64,000 nt of DNA. Source: JAXDJH01 sp034663635. GTDB lineage: Bacteria > Actinomycetota > CADDZG01 > WHSQ01. Numbering within the stretch: position 1 is the stretch's first letter; each line of letters begins with the position of its first letter. Both the position numbers and the translations under genes were made by a program. Positions 35,133 to 43,942 of the stretch are shown piece by piece. The notes beneath the pieces were generated by a model that had not been told where the DNA came from, made no database searches, and worked only from the letters and a program-made list of their open reading frames with translations. Location: positions 62,001 to 126,000 of the forward strand of contig JAXDJH010000026.1 of the NCBI GenBank assembly GCA_034663635.1, in the 5' to 3' direction.

Positions 35133-35932
35133 CGATCGCTCGTCTTTGGGAACTGTCCCGGGCGACGACCCGCTCCAGGAGGTCCGGCGAAGGCTTGGGC
35201 GATGTCCATCCACTCTGCGGCGAGGGGTCCTTCGATAAGGAGATGCGTGTCGGCGACGTGTCGCCGCTGGGTCACGACCAGACAGAAGTCGAGCGCGTCG
35301 CCCGAGACCCTGTTATCTCCGTACTCCCCCCAGCTCCAGATGTCGCCGTTAGGCCCCCTGAGATCTACGCGCACCATGCCTTCAGGCAGGTCGAGTCCTC
35401 GAGCCGCGTAACTGTTGGGCCGAGCCCTCACTCCGATATGAGCGACGTGGCGCAACCTCTCGGTCGACTCCCGTTCGAGGCCTAAAGCGTCGTAGATGTC
35501 CTGACCATGAGCCCACGTCTCCATCAGCCGAGCAGTGATGAAAGAGGCAGAGCTCATCGGGGGGCCGTACCAAGGGATGCGCGCTTTCTCGTCGAGTCCG
35601 TCGAACGCCTTTAGCATCTCTCGACGCGCGATGCGCCACCAATCCAGCACAGCGGTCGGAGCCAATGCCCTCGTGCGCTCCAACGGACGGTTCACGAAAC
35701 CGTCCACGTCTTCGATGATGTCGCTCAATCCTGCAGTGAACGTCGATGGGTCAGACACGGCCAGCATCGCCTGTTCGTCGAAGAAAGCCAGGTGACCGAT
35801 CTGGTCGCGGACGTCCCACCCTTCCGCAGGGGTTGCGCTGAGCCAGGCCGTCTCGTCGATGGCCGCCACGGTTCGATCGAGGTCTCCATGCTCGAGAGCC
35901 AGGTCGGCAGCTATCCCCGCGAGATCTGTCAT
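35129..35932 (-). CDS. TIGR03084-like DinB/MDMPI superfamily metal-binding protein
   Basis: This 267-residue protein has an N-terminal helical bundle beginning AADLALEHGDLDRTVAAIDETAW and containing VRDQIGHLAFFDEQA (His ligand near residue 48) and ARLMETWAHGQDIYDALG (Glu and His ligands near 140). The C-terminal beta-rich SCP2-like part includes VRVDLRGPNGDIWSWG. This is the TIGR03084 pattern of the mycothiol-dependent superfamily, common in actinobacteria. Substrate unknown. It is first in an operon with the channel-like gene, to which it is coupled by a 4-bp overlap. Confidence 0.86.
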   Translation of the reverse strand: MTDLAGIAADLALEHGDLDRTVAAIDETAWLSATPAEGWDVRDQIGHLAFFDEQAMLAVSDPSTFTAGLSDIIEDVDGFVNRPLERTRALAPTAVLDWWRIARREMLKAFDGLDEKARIPWYGPPMSSASFITARLMETWAHGQDIYDALGLERESTERLRHVAHIGVRARPNSYAARGLDLPEGMVRVDLRGPNGDIWSWGEYGDNRVSGDALDFCLVVTQRRHVADTHLLIEGPLAAEWMDIAQAFAGPPGAGRRPGQFPKTSDR

Positions 35933-35970
35933 GTCCGGGCATCCTAGGAGCAGATTCGTCCGGGACTAGG

Positions 35971-37011
35971 ATGCGCGGAATGGCGCAGGCTGGCGGTCTG
36001 ACAGTAGCTGTCACCGGTCCCACGGGGGCCATCGGAAAAGCCCTCATGCGCGCGTTGGAGGACGAGCCAACGGTCGAGCGAGTGATCGGGATGGCCCGGC
36101 GGCCGTTCGATCCCGCGGAGGCCGGCTGGACTAAGGCGGAGTATCGCCAAGGCGACATCCTCGACCCAGGTGCGGTGCGATCTCTCGTGGATGGAGTCGA
36201 CGTCGTAGTGCACCTTGCGTTCCTCATCTTCGGATCGCCCGATGAAACGCAGAGTGTCAATCTCGAAGGGTCGCGCAACGTCTTCACGGCGGCCTTCGAT
36301 GCGGGAGTCAAGAGTCTCGTCTACACATCCTCGGTCGCGGCTTACGGTTTCCACGACGACAACCCGGACGTGCTTCATGAAGACATCCCCGCCCGCGGCA
36401 GCGAAGAGCATTACTACTCCGCGCAGAAGGCCGAGCTCGAGAAGGTTCTATTCGACATGGCGGCCGGCCAGAAGACCGATGTGTTCGTGTTCCGCCCTTG
36501 CATCGTCGCGGGACCCAACGCGACGGAGCTCATCGAGAACATCCCATACGTCCAGCTCAGCGAGCGCATCCCGACGCCGGTGCGCACGCTGGTCGGCACC
36601 ATCCCTCTATTGCGTCCCGTCATTCCAGATCCGGGGACTCCCTTCCAGCTCGTGCACGAGGACGACGTCGCGACCGCGTTGGTCAGCGCCATCGCCGGGG
36701 GCCGAGTCCCGGGCGTCTACAACCTCGCTGCCGAGGGGGAGATCACGCTCACGGACCTCGCACATGCCCTCGGCTGGTATTCGATCCCCGTACCGGAGCT
36801 CGCCTTAGATGTCACCTCGAAGGTCATCTCGAGGCTCCCTCTCATGCCATCGAGGGCATCGTGGATCAGCGCACTCAGCACCCCGGTCCTCATGGACACA
36901 TCGAAAGCGAGGATGAACCTCGGCTGGGCCCCCGAACACGACGCCCTAGACACGCTCGCTCTCACGATCCAAGGAGCGAGAGACAAAGGCCTGATCTCCA
37001 GAGCCCCCTAA
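35971..37011 (+). CDS. NAD-dependent epimerase/dehydratase (extended SDR)
   Basis: This 346-residue SDR starts MRGMAQAGGLTVAVTGPTGAIG, with the Gly-rich cofactor turn near residue 16. The active site is intact: VYTSSVAAYGFH supplies the Ser, and EEHYYSAQKAELEKVL carries YxxxK. A segment QLVHEDDVATALVSA and a substrate-domain LPLMPSRASWISAL finish are typical of extended SDRs acting on nucleotide sugars or sterol-like substrates. An ATG at 35980 is an equally good start. It diverges from the DinB-like gene across 38 bp and converges with kgd, separated by a hairpin. Confidence 0.92.
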   Translation: MRGMAQAGGLTVAVTGPTGAIGKALMRALEDEPTVERVIGMARRPFDPAEAGWTKAEYRQGDILDPGAVRSLVDGVDVVVHLAFLIFGSPDETQSVNLEGSRNVFTAAFDAGVKSLVYTSSVAAYGFHDDNPDVLHEDIPARGSEEHYYSAQKAELEKVLFDMAAGQKTDVFVFRPCIVAGPNATELIENIPYVQLSERIPTPVRTLVGTIPLLRPVIPDPGTPFQLVHEDDVATALVSAIAGGRVPGVYNLAAEGEITLTDLAHALGWYSIPVPELALDVTSKVISRLPLMPSRASWISALSTPVLMDTSKARMNLGWAPEHDALDTLALTIQGARDKGLISRAP

Positions 37012-37026
37012 CCACCTGTCGCCAGA

Positions 37027-37045
37027 AGTTGCCCATATGGCAACT
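37027..37045. terminator. Bidirectional hairpin between the SDR and kgd
   Basis: AGTTGCC and GGCAACT form a perfect 7-bp stem around CATAT between two convergent genes. On the minus strand it is followed by a short TTCT; it can serve both directions. Confidence 0.55.
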
Positions 37046-37064
37046 GAACGCGCCCGGTGCGTGT

Positions 37065-40000
37065 TTAGAGGTCGGCTAGGGCTCTGTCCAACAAGTCTTG
37101 TTGCTCTTGCTCGTGGACGCGCGACGAGCCCGTTGCGGGGCTCGCGCTTTCGAACCTCGAGATCGGCTTCAAGGTCAGGCGCTTATCGAGGCCCTTTCGG
37201 ATGTTGAACCAGACGAATGCCCACGCGCCCATGTTCTCCGGCTCGTCCTGAACCCAGAAGACTTCCGTAGCGTTGGGGTACTTCGCGAAGATCTCGGTCA
37301 GTTGCTTGAGCGGGAATGGATACAACTGCTCGACACGGACGATGGCGGCCGGAGCTTTTCTCTCGTTCCGTGCGCCCGCGAGCGGATACGCGATCTTGCC
37401 GGTGCACAGGAGGATCCTCTTCACCGAAGCGGGATCCTCGATCTGCGGATCGTCGAGGGTTTCCTGGAACGATGTTCCCGGCAGGAACTCTTCCACTTTG
37501 CTTCTTGCGTCTGGGAGCCTCAGCAACCACTTCGGCGTCATGACTACCAGCGGCTTGCGAAGCGTCCGGACGAGTTGACGACGCAGAACGTGGAAGTACT
37601 GGGCCGCCGTGGTCGGTTGCACGACCTGGATCGAATCCTCCGCAGCGAGGGTCAGGAATCGCTCGAGCCTGGCGCTCGAGTGTTCCGGTCCCTGCCCCTC
37701 GAAGCCATGAGGCAACAGCAGAACCAGACCGTTCGATTGCTCCCACTTGTCCTCGCCGGCGACAACGAAGTTATCGATGATCACCTGCGCGCCGTTGGCG
37801 AAGTCGCCGAACTGGGCCTCCCAGCAGACGAGAGCGTCGCCGTTGGCGAGTGAATAGCCGTATTCGAAGCCCATCGCCGCGAACTCAGAGAGCAGAGAGT
37901 CGTAGATCCAGAAGGTGGCCTGATCCTCAGCCAGGTTCTTCAGAGGGACGTACTCGTCGCCCGAGACGTGATCGACAAGGACCGCGTGCCTCTGGCTGAA
38001 CGTGCCTCTACGGGAATCTTGGCCGGAGAAACGAACCGCGAAACCCTCCAGCAAGAGCGAACCGAACGCGAACGCCTCTCCCGCGGCCCAGTCGATGGCA
38101 TCGCGCTCGAGCATCTCGGCCCGCTTCTCGATCTGTTTGCGCAACTTGGGATGGGGATTGAAGTCGGCGGGGAACGTTGTCAGCTTGTCGTGGATCAAGT
38201 CGATGCGCTCTCTTGGCACGCCGGTGTCGATGTGGTCGAGGACACCCGCCGGAGGAGGTGGGGGCGGAGCTATGACTTCGACCTTCTCCGCCTCCTTCGT
38301 TTCCTCGAACGCCTTCTGCATCAGCGCTCGGAAGTCGTCAAAGCTCTTCTCGGCGTCCTCGACCGAAAGCTCACCGCGGTTCAGCAGGTACTCCGTATAG
38401 ATCTTGCGGACGCTGCGGCGATCCTCGATCTGCGAATACATGAGTGGCTGAGTGAACGCGGGCTCATCGGCTTCGTTGTGGCCGTAACGCCTGTAGCAGA
38501 TGAGGTCGATCACGATGTCCCGCTTGAACGCCTGTCGATAAGCGAAAGCAAGGCGCACCGCGCGTACGCAGGCTTCGGGATCGTCCCCATTCACATGGAG
38601 GATCGGGGCCTGGATCATCTTTGCCACGTCGGTCGCGTAGAGCGTGGATCGGCCGTCGCTAGGTGAAGTTGTGAACCCGATCAGGTTATTGATGACGAGG
38701 TGTACGGTGCCGCCGGTCTTGTAACCGGGTAGCTGGCTGAGGTTCAAAGTCTCCGCGACAACGCCTTGACCAGAGAACGCAGCGTCTCCATGCAACAGGA
38801 TCGGTAGCGCCTTGTTCTCGGCCCCGTCCCCAAGAAGATCCTGCTTCGCGCGCGTCATGCCCTCAACGACAGGGTCGACGGCCTCGAGATGGGAGGGGTT
38901 CGGCGCGAGTACAACCCCGATGTCGTTGCCTGCTCGAGAGGTGAAACGGCCCGTGATCCCGAGGTGGTACTTCACGTCGCCGGAACCTTGAACAGTGTCG
39001 GGGTCGATCGATCCCTCGAACTCGCTGAATAGCTCCTTCAACGGCTTGCCGACCACGTTCGCGAGGACGTTGAGCCGGCCGCGATGGGCCATGCCCATGA
39101 TCACTTCGAGCATCCCCTCGTCGGCGGCCCGCTCCAAGAGCGCGTCGAGCATGGGGATCGTGCTCTCGGCGCCTTCCATAGAGAAGCGCTTCTGGCCTAG
39201 GTACTTCGCATGCAGGAACCGTTCGAATCCCTCTGCCGCGTTCAGCCGGTCGAGGATGTGCTTCTTCTCATCGACGGGCAGCTCTTCCGCCGCGGCGGAC
39301 TCGACGCGCTCTTGGATCCAGCGCTTCTGATCGGGCTCGGCGATGTGCATGTACTCGACGCCCATCGTTCGGCAGTAGGCATCGCGCAGCGTGTCGAGGA
39401 TGCGGCGCAGAGGTTGTTTCCGGGGGCCGGGCAATCCGTCGGTAAGGAACTCGCGATCGAGGTCCCACACGGTTAGCCCGTAGTAAGTGATGTCGAGCTC
39501 CGGGTAACTGAGCACTTCCCACGCGATCGGGTTGAGATCGGCGAGGAGATGTCCACGCACCCTGTACATGTTGATCAGCTGGATGACCCGCGATTGCTTC
39601 TCGAGCTCGGCGTCCTCGCCCGCCGTGGGAGCCCGGTCTCGGCTCCAGCGCGCCGGCTCGTAGGGAACCCGCATCGACGCGAAGATCTCGTCGTAAAAGC
39701 GGTCTGCCCCCAACAACAGCTCGTGCACGTAGGCGAGGAACTGTCCGGACTCGGCCCCCTGAATCACTCTGTGGTCGTAAGTCGACGTGATCGTCAGCAC
39801 CTTCGAGACGCCAAGGTTCGCGAGCGTGCGCGGGTCCGATGCCTCGTACTCGGGCGGGTAGGCGATCGCGCCGGTCCCAACTATCAAACCCTGCTGCGGC
39901 ATGAGTCGAGGAACCGACATCCGTGTCCCAACCGTTCCGGGGTTCGTGAGAGTCACAGTCGTGCCGGCGAAGTCCTCAGGCGACAGCTCGTTCGATCGGA

Positions 40001-40694
40001 CCTTGCGGATGATCTCCTCGTAGGCGGTGAAGAAACCTGCGAAGTCCAGCTCATCGGCGTTCTTGATGTTCGGCACGACGAGCACGCGACTCCCGTCCGA
40101 TTTCTCGACATCGACGGCAAGGCCGAGGTTGACGCGCTTGTGCTGAACCACGTGAGGCTTGCCGTCAACGTCGGCATAGCTCGCATTCATGTTCGGACGG
40201 GCCTGCAGCCCTTTAACGATCGCCCATCCGATGAGGTGAGTGAAGCTGACCTTTCCGCCGCGGTGCTGTTGGAGCCAGCGGTTGACGATGCGCCGGTTTT
40301 CTTCGAGGAGTTTCGCCGGGACCGTACGAACGGAGGTCGCGGTAGGGACGCCGAGAGACGCCTCCATGTTCTGGGCGATCCGAGCCGCCACGCCTCGGAG
40401 TGGCGAGGCGTCTTCCGGGACCTCGGCCCCAGTCTTGCGGTCCGGCTCTGGAGCCGCCTCGACCACTACCCGCTCGGGCGGCGCCTGGCGGGACGTCTGG
40501 GGGGCGTGTGACGACGCTTTAGTGGGCGCCGCCTTGGTGGGCTCGGCCCCCGCCTGAGGCGTGTAGTCCTCGAAGAAGTCCCGCCAGGTCTCTCCCACCG
40601 CCTGCGGGTTCTCGAGATAGCGGCGATACATCTCATCTACGAGCCACTGATTGGGCCCGAACCGCTCCGCGTCGAGTTGTCGGTCTTCCGCCAT
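37065..40694 (-). CDS. kgd: Multifunctional 2-oxoglutarate decarboxylase/dehydrogenase (E2-E1 fusion)
   Basis: This 1209-residue protein is of the actinobacterial Kgd/OdhA type. Residues 1-50 are the small helical segment (WLVDEMYRRYLENPQAVGETWRDFF), then a Pro/Ala linker. An E2-like acyltransferase domain (about 105-355) contains LTNPGTVGTRMSVPRLM and the DHRVIQGAESGQFL catalytic-type segment. The thiamine-diphosphate E1 part (about 360-1209) has GMAHRGRLNVLANV, GDVKYHLG, LHGDAAFSGQGVVAETLNL and the C-terminal MGAWAFVW region. The enzyme decarboxylates 2-oxoglutarate in the TCA cycle. There is no lipoyl domain, so a separate E2/E3 must complete the dehydrogenase reaction. Full length with no disruption. 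Its presence is a strong taxonomic pointer to Actinomycetota. Confidence 0.97.
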   Translation of the reverse strand: MAEDRQLDAERFGPNQWLVDEMYRRYLENPQAVGETWRDFFEDYTPQAGAEPTKAAPTKASSHAPQTSRQAPPERVVVEAAPEPDRKTGAEVPEDASPLRGVAARIAQNMEASLGVPTATSVRTVPAKLLEENRRIVNRWLQQHRGGKVSFTHLIGWAIVKGLQARPNMNASYADVDGKPHVVQHKRVNLGLAVDVEKSDGSRVLVVPNIKNADELDFAGFFTAYEEIIRKVRSNELSPEDFAGTTVTLTNPGTVGTRMSVPRLMPQQGLIVGTGAIAYPPEYEASDPRTLANLGVSKVLTITSTYDHRVIQGAESGQFLAYVHELLLGADRFYDEIFASMRVPYEPARWSRDRAPTAGEDAELEKQSRVIQLINMYRVRGHLLADLNPIAWEVLSYPELDITYYGLTVWDLDREFLTDGLPGPRKQPLRRILDTLRDAYCRTMGVEYMHIAEPDQKRWIQERVESAAAEELPVDEKKHILDRLNAAEGFERFLHAKYLGQKRFSMEGAESTIPMLDALLERAADEGMLEVIMGMAHRGRLNVLANVVGKPLKELFSEFEGSIDPDTVQGSGDVKYHLGITGRFTSRAGNDIGVVLAPNPSHLEAVDPVVEGMTRAKQDLLGDGAENKALPILLHGDAAFSGQGVVAETLNLSQLPGYKTGGTVHLVINNLIGFTTSPSDGRSTLYATDVAKMIQAPILHVNGDDPEACVRAVRLAFAYRQAFKRDIVIDLICYRRYGHNEADEPAFTQPLMYSQIEDRRSVRKIYTEYLLNRGELSVEDAEKSFDDFRALMQKAFEETKEAEKVEVIAPPPPPPAGVLDHIDTGVPRERIDLIHDKLTTFPADFNPHPKLRKQIEKRAEMLERDAIDWAAGEAFAFGSLLLEGFAVRFSGQDSRRGTFSQRHAVLVDHVSGDEYVPLKNLAEDQATFWIYDSLLSEFAAMGFEYGYSLANGDALVCWEAQFGDFANGAQVIIDNFVVAGEDKWEQSNGLVLLLPHGFEGQGPEHSSARLERFLTLAAEDSIQVVQPTTAAQYFHVLRRQLVRTLRKPLVVMTPKWLLRLPDARSKVEEFLPGTSFQETLDDPQIEDPASVKRILLCTGKIAYPLAGARNERKAPAAIVRVEQLYPFPLKQLTEIFAKYPNATEVFWVQDEPENMGAWAFVWFNIRKGLDKRLTLKPISRFESASPATGSSRVHEQEQQDLLDRALADL

Positions 40695-40779
40695 CCCTTA
40701 AAGGGTACTAGCCCCTACCCGCCTGGCCCCTTAGAGGAGTAGAACAGGAAGTCGGAGACTCCAACGGAGGAGGTACTGC

Positions 40780-41382
40780 ATGTTCATACAGGTGGTCAAG
40801 GGAAAGATCGTCGATGCCGAGGGCTTCAAGCGGCAACAGGACAGGTGGGTAGACGAGCTCAAGCCAGACGCCAAGGGTTTCCTCGGCAGCACCAGTGGCC
40901 TTACGTCGGACGGTCGCTTCATCATCGTGGCGAGGTTCGAGTCCGAGGAGGTCGCCCGCCAGAATTCCGACAACGATCGGCAGGGCCAGTGGTGGGCCGA
41001 GACCGAGAAGATGGTCGATGACGTCAAGTTCATGGATCTCACCAACGTAGAGACCTGGAACGACGGCGGCTCCGACGACGCCGGATTCGTGCAAGTCATG
41101 ATCGGCAAGGTCACCGACATCGAGAAGGCCAAGGCCCTCGACAAGAAGATGACCGAGGCGATGCCCGACAATTCCCGTCCCGACATGATCGGTGGAACGC
41201 AGGGTTACACAGCCGACGGTCAGTTCGCGGTGACGATGTACTTCACGTCCGAGAAGGCGGCCCGCGAGGGCGAGAAGAAGATGAACGAGAACCCGATGCC
41301 AGAGATGGCGGAGTGGGGCGAGATCATGGACGGAGAGATGGAGTACTACGACCTGACCGAGCCGGACTACCAAAACAAATGA
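40780..41382 (+). CDS. Tandem ABM-like ferredoxin-fold protein
   Basis: This 200-residue protein has two similar halves of about 95 residues. Each starts with a strand FIQVVKGKIVD or FVQVMIGKVTD, then a helix, a strand with GFLGSTSGLTSDGRFIIVARF or MIGGTQGYTADGQFAVTMYF, and a helix with (R/A)xxSxNxxR, ending in an acidic strand. This matches a duplicated antibiotic-biosynthesis-monooxygenase-like (dimeric alpha/beta barrel) fold. No catalytic residue is evident. The GGAGGAGG Shine-Dalgarno site is strong. The stop overlaps the start of the TIGR03086-like gene (ATGA), so the two proteins are probably functionally linked. Confidence 0.8.
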   Translation: MFIQVVKGKIVDAEGFKRQQDRWVDELKPDAKGFLGSTSGLTSDGRFIIVARFESEEVARQNSDNDRQGQWWAETEKMVDDVKFMDLTNVETWNDGGSDDAGFVQVMIGKVTDIEKAKALDKKMTEAMPDNSRPDMIGGTQGYTADGQFAVTMYFTSEKAAREGEKKMNENPMPEMAEWGEIMDGEMEYYDLTEPDYQNK

Positions 41383-41945
41383 GCGACCTTCCCGATTACC
41401 ACCGACGCGCCGTCGAGTATTACGACTCGCTCGTATCGGAGATCCGCGACGATCAATGGGGTAACTCGACGCCGTGCACAGACTGGAGCGTCCGAGACCT
41501 CGTGAATCACATCGTCTACGAAAACCTGTGGACGCCCGAGCTCTTAGCCGGGAAGACGGTCGAGGAGGTCGGCAACAGATTCGACGGCGACGTCCTGGGC
41601 GATGACCCGAAGGGCGCGTGGCAACGAGCGAGCAAGGAAGCCGTGTCCGCGGTGCAAGACGACGGTGCGATGGAGCGCATGGTCAGCGTTTCGTGGGGAC
41701 AGATCAAGGGCCAGGAGTATGCAGAACAGCTCTTCTTAGATCACGTCGTCCACGGATGGGACCTTGCGATGGGCATCGGAGGAGACACGACACTTGACCC
41801 CGAGCTCGTGGAAGCGTGTTGGATTGGCGCCAAGGCCGGAGAGGAACTGATCCGGGGATCTGGAGTATTCGGGGAACCAATCGAGGTCCCTGATGAAGCC
41901 GACACCCAGACCCGGCTTCTCGCCCTGTTAGGCCGAAAGGGCTAG
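41379..41945 (+). CDS. TIGR03086-like DinB/MDMPI superfamily metal-binding protein
   Basis: This 188-residue protein contains only the helical bundle, without a C-terminal SCP2 domain. TPCTDWSVRDLVNHIVYENLW (His ligand near residue 47) and QLFLDHVVHGWDLAMGIG (His pair near 125) are the TIGR03086 signatures. Mycothiol-linked or other thiol chemistry is likely but unproven for this subgroup. It is translationally coupled to the ABM-like gene and followed by a hairpin terminator. Confidence 0.88.
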   Translation: MSDLPDYHRRAVEYYDSLVSEIRDDQWGNSTPCTDWSVRDLVNHIVYENLWTPELLAGKTVEEVGNRFDGDVLGDDPKGAWQRASKEAVSAVQDDGAMERMVSVSWGQIKGQEYAEQLFLDHVVHGWDLAMGIGGDTTLDPELVEACWIGAKAGEELIRGSGVFGEPIEVPDEADTQTRLLALLGRKG

Positions 41946-41980
41946 AGAGGAATAGCCGGGCCATTCCGGCGTTGGTACCT

Positions 41981-42007
41981 GGAGGGGGTCTCTTGGAGGC
42001 CCCCTCC
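41981..42007 (+). terminator. GC hairpin after the TIGR03086-like gene
   Basis: GGAGGGGG (41981-41988) pairs with CCCCCTCC (42000-42007). There is no U-tract. The hairpin lies between two copies of GGTACCT (near 41974 and 42047), a coincidence of uncertain meaning. Confidence 0.55.
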
Positions 42008-42053
42008 GCCATTCCGCTCCATATATAGGACTCCATAGATAGAAGAGGTACCT

Positions 42054-43241
42054 GTGGCTCGTCGTGAACGACTCATAACGCCGGTGTTCGCGTTGGTGAT
42101 GGTTTCCACCTTCGCTTACTTCGTCGCGGTAGGGATCATCATGCCGACGTTGCCGCTGTTCGTCGAGGGTCCGCTGGGCCTCGGTAGCAGCCAAGTAGGT
42201 ATCGCGGTGGGGGCGTTCGCGATCTCGGCGGTTTTGCTCCGACCTTGGATCGGCCGGATCGGCGACTCGCGCGGGCGCAAGGTACTGATCATCGGGGGCG
42301 GCGCGGCTGTTGCGGTGTCGGTCGCCGGATACGCGCTGGCCGAGTCCCTCAGCGTCCTCGTGATGCTTCGGATCCTGACCGGCGTCGGCGAGGCCGCGTT
42401 CTATGTGGGGGCCGCAAGCGTCATCAACGACATCGTGCCCGATGATCGACGAGCGGAATCACTGAGTTATTTCTCACTCGCGCTGTTTGGTGGGTTGGCA
42501 GTGGGCCCAGTGCTGGGCGAGACGATCCTGCATGCGGCGAACTTCGATGTGGTGTGGTTCGTCGCAGCGATCGCGGCGGGACTGGCCGCCGTCGTTGGGC
42601 TCGTGATCCCCGAGTCTCGGCCTGAAGGTGTGGAGTTCGAGAAGGGACCGCTCATCAGCCGTCACGCATTGCTGCCGGGAACGGTTCTCGCCACGAACAT
42701 CTGGGCTCTGGCGACGTTCACTTCATTCCTGCCCTTGTTCGCATTGCAGATCGGACTGAGCGGATCCAAATACGTCTTTGCGACCAACTCCGCGGTGATC
42801 ATCGCCGTTCGTCTCTTCGGAGCGCGGATCCCAGATCGACTCGGGATCCGTAAGACGTCACGACTGGCGCTTGCGTTCGTCGCGATCGGGATGCTCGTCA
42901 TGGCTGCGTGGGCGAACGCGCCGGGTCTGTTCGCCGGCACGATCATCTACTCGCTCGGGCATGCTCTCGCGTTCCCGGCCTTGATGACGCTGGCGATCAA
43001 CCGAGCCCCATTGAACGAACGCGCGACGGTGATCGGCACCGTGACCGCGTTCTTCGACCTCTCCTTCGGCGTGGGGGCCGCGAGCGCGGGCCAGATCGCT
43101 TCCGTCATCGGCTACCGCGGAGCATTCCTCGTCTCTGCTGGAGTCGCGCTGGGTGGGATCGCCCTCCTGTTCGGTCACGCGAGGCGTTCGGCGAGGGCCG
43201 AGCTGGATGTCCCGTCCGAGGCCGCCTCCGAAGCCGCCTGA
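42054..43241 (+). CDS. MFS transporter
   Basis: This 395-residue protein has twelve predicted helices. Motif A is clear: RPWIGRIGDSRGRKVLIIGGG after helix 2, with a related DRLGIRKTSRLALAF in the second half. Helix 5 contains GGLAVGPVLGETI, a motif C-like segment typical of drug/H+ antiporters. It therefore probably exports a small molecule. The GTG start at 42054 is supported by AGAAGAGG seven bases upstream. tRNA-His follows 30 bp after the stop. Confidence 0.9.
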   Translation: MARRERLITPVFALVMVSTFAYFVAVGIIMPTLPLFVEGPLGLGSSQVGIAVGAFAISAVLLRPWIGRIGDSRGRKVLIIGGGAAVAVSVAGYALAESLSVLVMLRILTGVGEAAFYVGAASVINDIVPDDRRAESLSYFSLALFGGLAVGPVLGETILHAANFDVVWFVAAIAAGLAAVVGLVIPESRPEGVEFEKGPLISRHALLPGTVLATNIWALATFTSFLPLFALQIGLSGSKYVFATNSAVIIAVRLFGARIPDRLGIRKTSRLALAFVAIGMLVMAAWANAPGLFAGTIIYSLGHALAFPALMTLAINRAPLNERATVIGTVTAFFDLSFGVGAASAGQIASVIGYRGAFLVSAGVALGGIALLFGHARRSARAELDVPSEAASEAA

Positions 43242-43253
43242 CGACCTCGCTGC

Positions 43254-43259
43254 TACGCT
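43254..43259 (+). promoter_or_regulatory. -10 element of tRNA-His
   Basis: TACGCT lies 12 bp before the mature 5' end of tRNA-His, a normal distance for an actinobacterial tRNA promoter. A good -35 is not seen. Confidence 0.4.
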
Positions 43260-43271
43260 TCACCCGCCCTT

Positions 43272-43350
43272 GGCGGCCGTAGCTCAGCATGGTTAGAGCA
43301 CCTGGTTGTGGTCCAGGATGTCGCCGGTTCGAATCCGGTCGGTCGCCCCA
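43272..43350 (+). tRNA. tRNA-His (anticodon GTG)
   Basis: A complete cloverleaf. The acceptor stem is GCGGCCG/CGGTCGC with one G-U pair, the D-arm is GCTC/GAGC, and the anticodon stem CCTGG/CCAGG has loop TTGTGGT. The T-arm is GCCGG/CCGGT with TTCGAAT. A genomic G at -1 (43272) faces discriminator C, the identity element of histidine tRNA. CCA is encoded. Confidence 0.97.
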
Positions 43351-43358
43351 GTTTCATC

Positions 43359-43410
43359 TCTCCTTTCCTGGGGGTAAGACCCCCCGACAAAGCTCACATC
43401 GGAAAGGAGA
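43359..43410 (+). promoter_or_regulatory. SD-sequestering leader stem of the hemerythrin gene
   Basis: TCTCCTTTCC (43359-43368) is perfectly complementary to GGAAAGGAGA (43401-43410), the Shine-Dalgarno region of the hemerythrin gene. The enclosed stretch contains its own hairpin, GGGGGT-AAG-ACCCCC (43370-43384). When folded, the ribosome binding site would be hidden, so this may be a regulated RNA (thermosensor, switch or protein target); the inner hairpin may also terminate the tRNA-His transcript. Confidence 0.5.
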
Positions 43411-43415
43411 AAGCG

Positions 43416-43859
43416 ATGCCTAACGCCATCCAGCTGCTCGAGGACGACCATAAGAAGGTAAAGAAGCTTCTCGCCCAAGGCGACGACACGACCGAGAACG
43501 CGGTGAAGACACGGACCGAGCTCTTCGAGAAGCTCAAGTCCGAGATGGAAGTCCACGAGACGATCGAGGAAGAGATCTTCTATCCCGCCCTCAAGGAGCA
43601 TCCGAAGGCGAAAGAGATCGTGCTCGAGGGGTACGAGGAGCACCACGTCGTCGACACGATCATGGGCGAACTGGGCGAAACCTCGGTCGAGGATGAGACT
43701 TGGGGAGCCAAGTTCTCGGTGATGAAGGAAAACATCGAGCACCACATCGAGGAAGAAGAAGGCGACATGTTCAAGAAGGCCCGCGATGTCTTCTCGACCG
43801 AAGAGCTGGACGAGCTAGGGGCGCAGATGGAAGCGCGCAAGAAGGAGCTAGAGGGCTAG
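43416..43859 (+). CDS. Hemerythrin HHE-domain protein
   Basis: This 147-residue protein is a four-helix bundle with the spaced iron ligands of hemerythrins. They are LLEDDHKKVKKLL (His near residue 12), MEVHETIEEEIFYPAL (His and Glu near 46-50), LEGYEEHHVVDTIM (His near 75), and ENIEHHIEEEEGDMF (His-His-Glu near 108). Such single-domain cytoplasmic proteins bind oxygen or nitric oxide at a di-iron site. The ATG at 43416 follows a strong GGAAAGGAG site; the longer frame upstream runs through tRNA-His and is not real. Its ribosome binding site can be masked by an upstream complementary stretch. Confidence 0.93.
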   Translation: MPNAIQLLEDDHKKVKKLLAQGDDTTENAVKTRTELFEKLKSEMEVHETIEEEIFYPALKEHPKAKEIVLEGYEEHHVVDTIMGELGETSVEDETWGAKFSVMKENIEHHIEEEEGDMFKKARDVFSTEELDELGAQMEARKKELEG

Positions 43860-43883
43860 GGGGGCCAGGCTTGGTTCGATGTA

Positions 43884-43912
43884 CCGATGAACACCCCCAC
43901 GGTGCTCGTCGG
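43884..43912 (+). repeat. Imperfect hairpin repeat, copy 1
   Basis: CCGATGAACACC pairs with GGTGCTCGTCGG around CCCAC with one mismatch and one G-T pair. It is similar in sequence to the hairpin at 43943-43973. Tandem terminators for the hemerythrin gene are one explanation. Confidence 0.6.
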
Positions 43913-43942
43913 TAGGCCTTAGGGACACTCGACCTTCCACCG

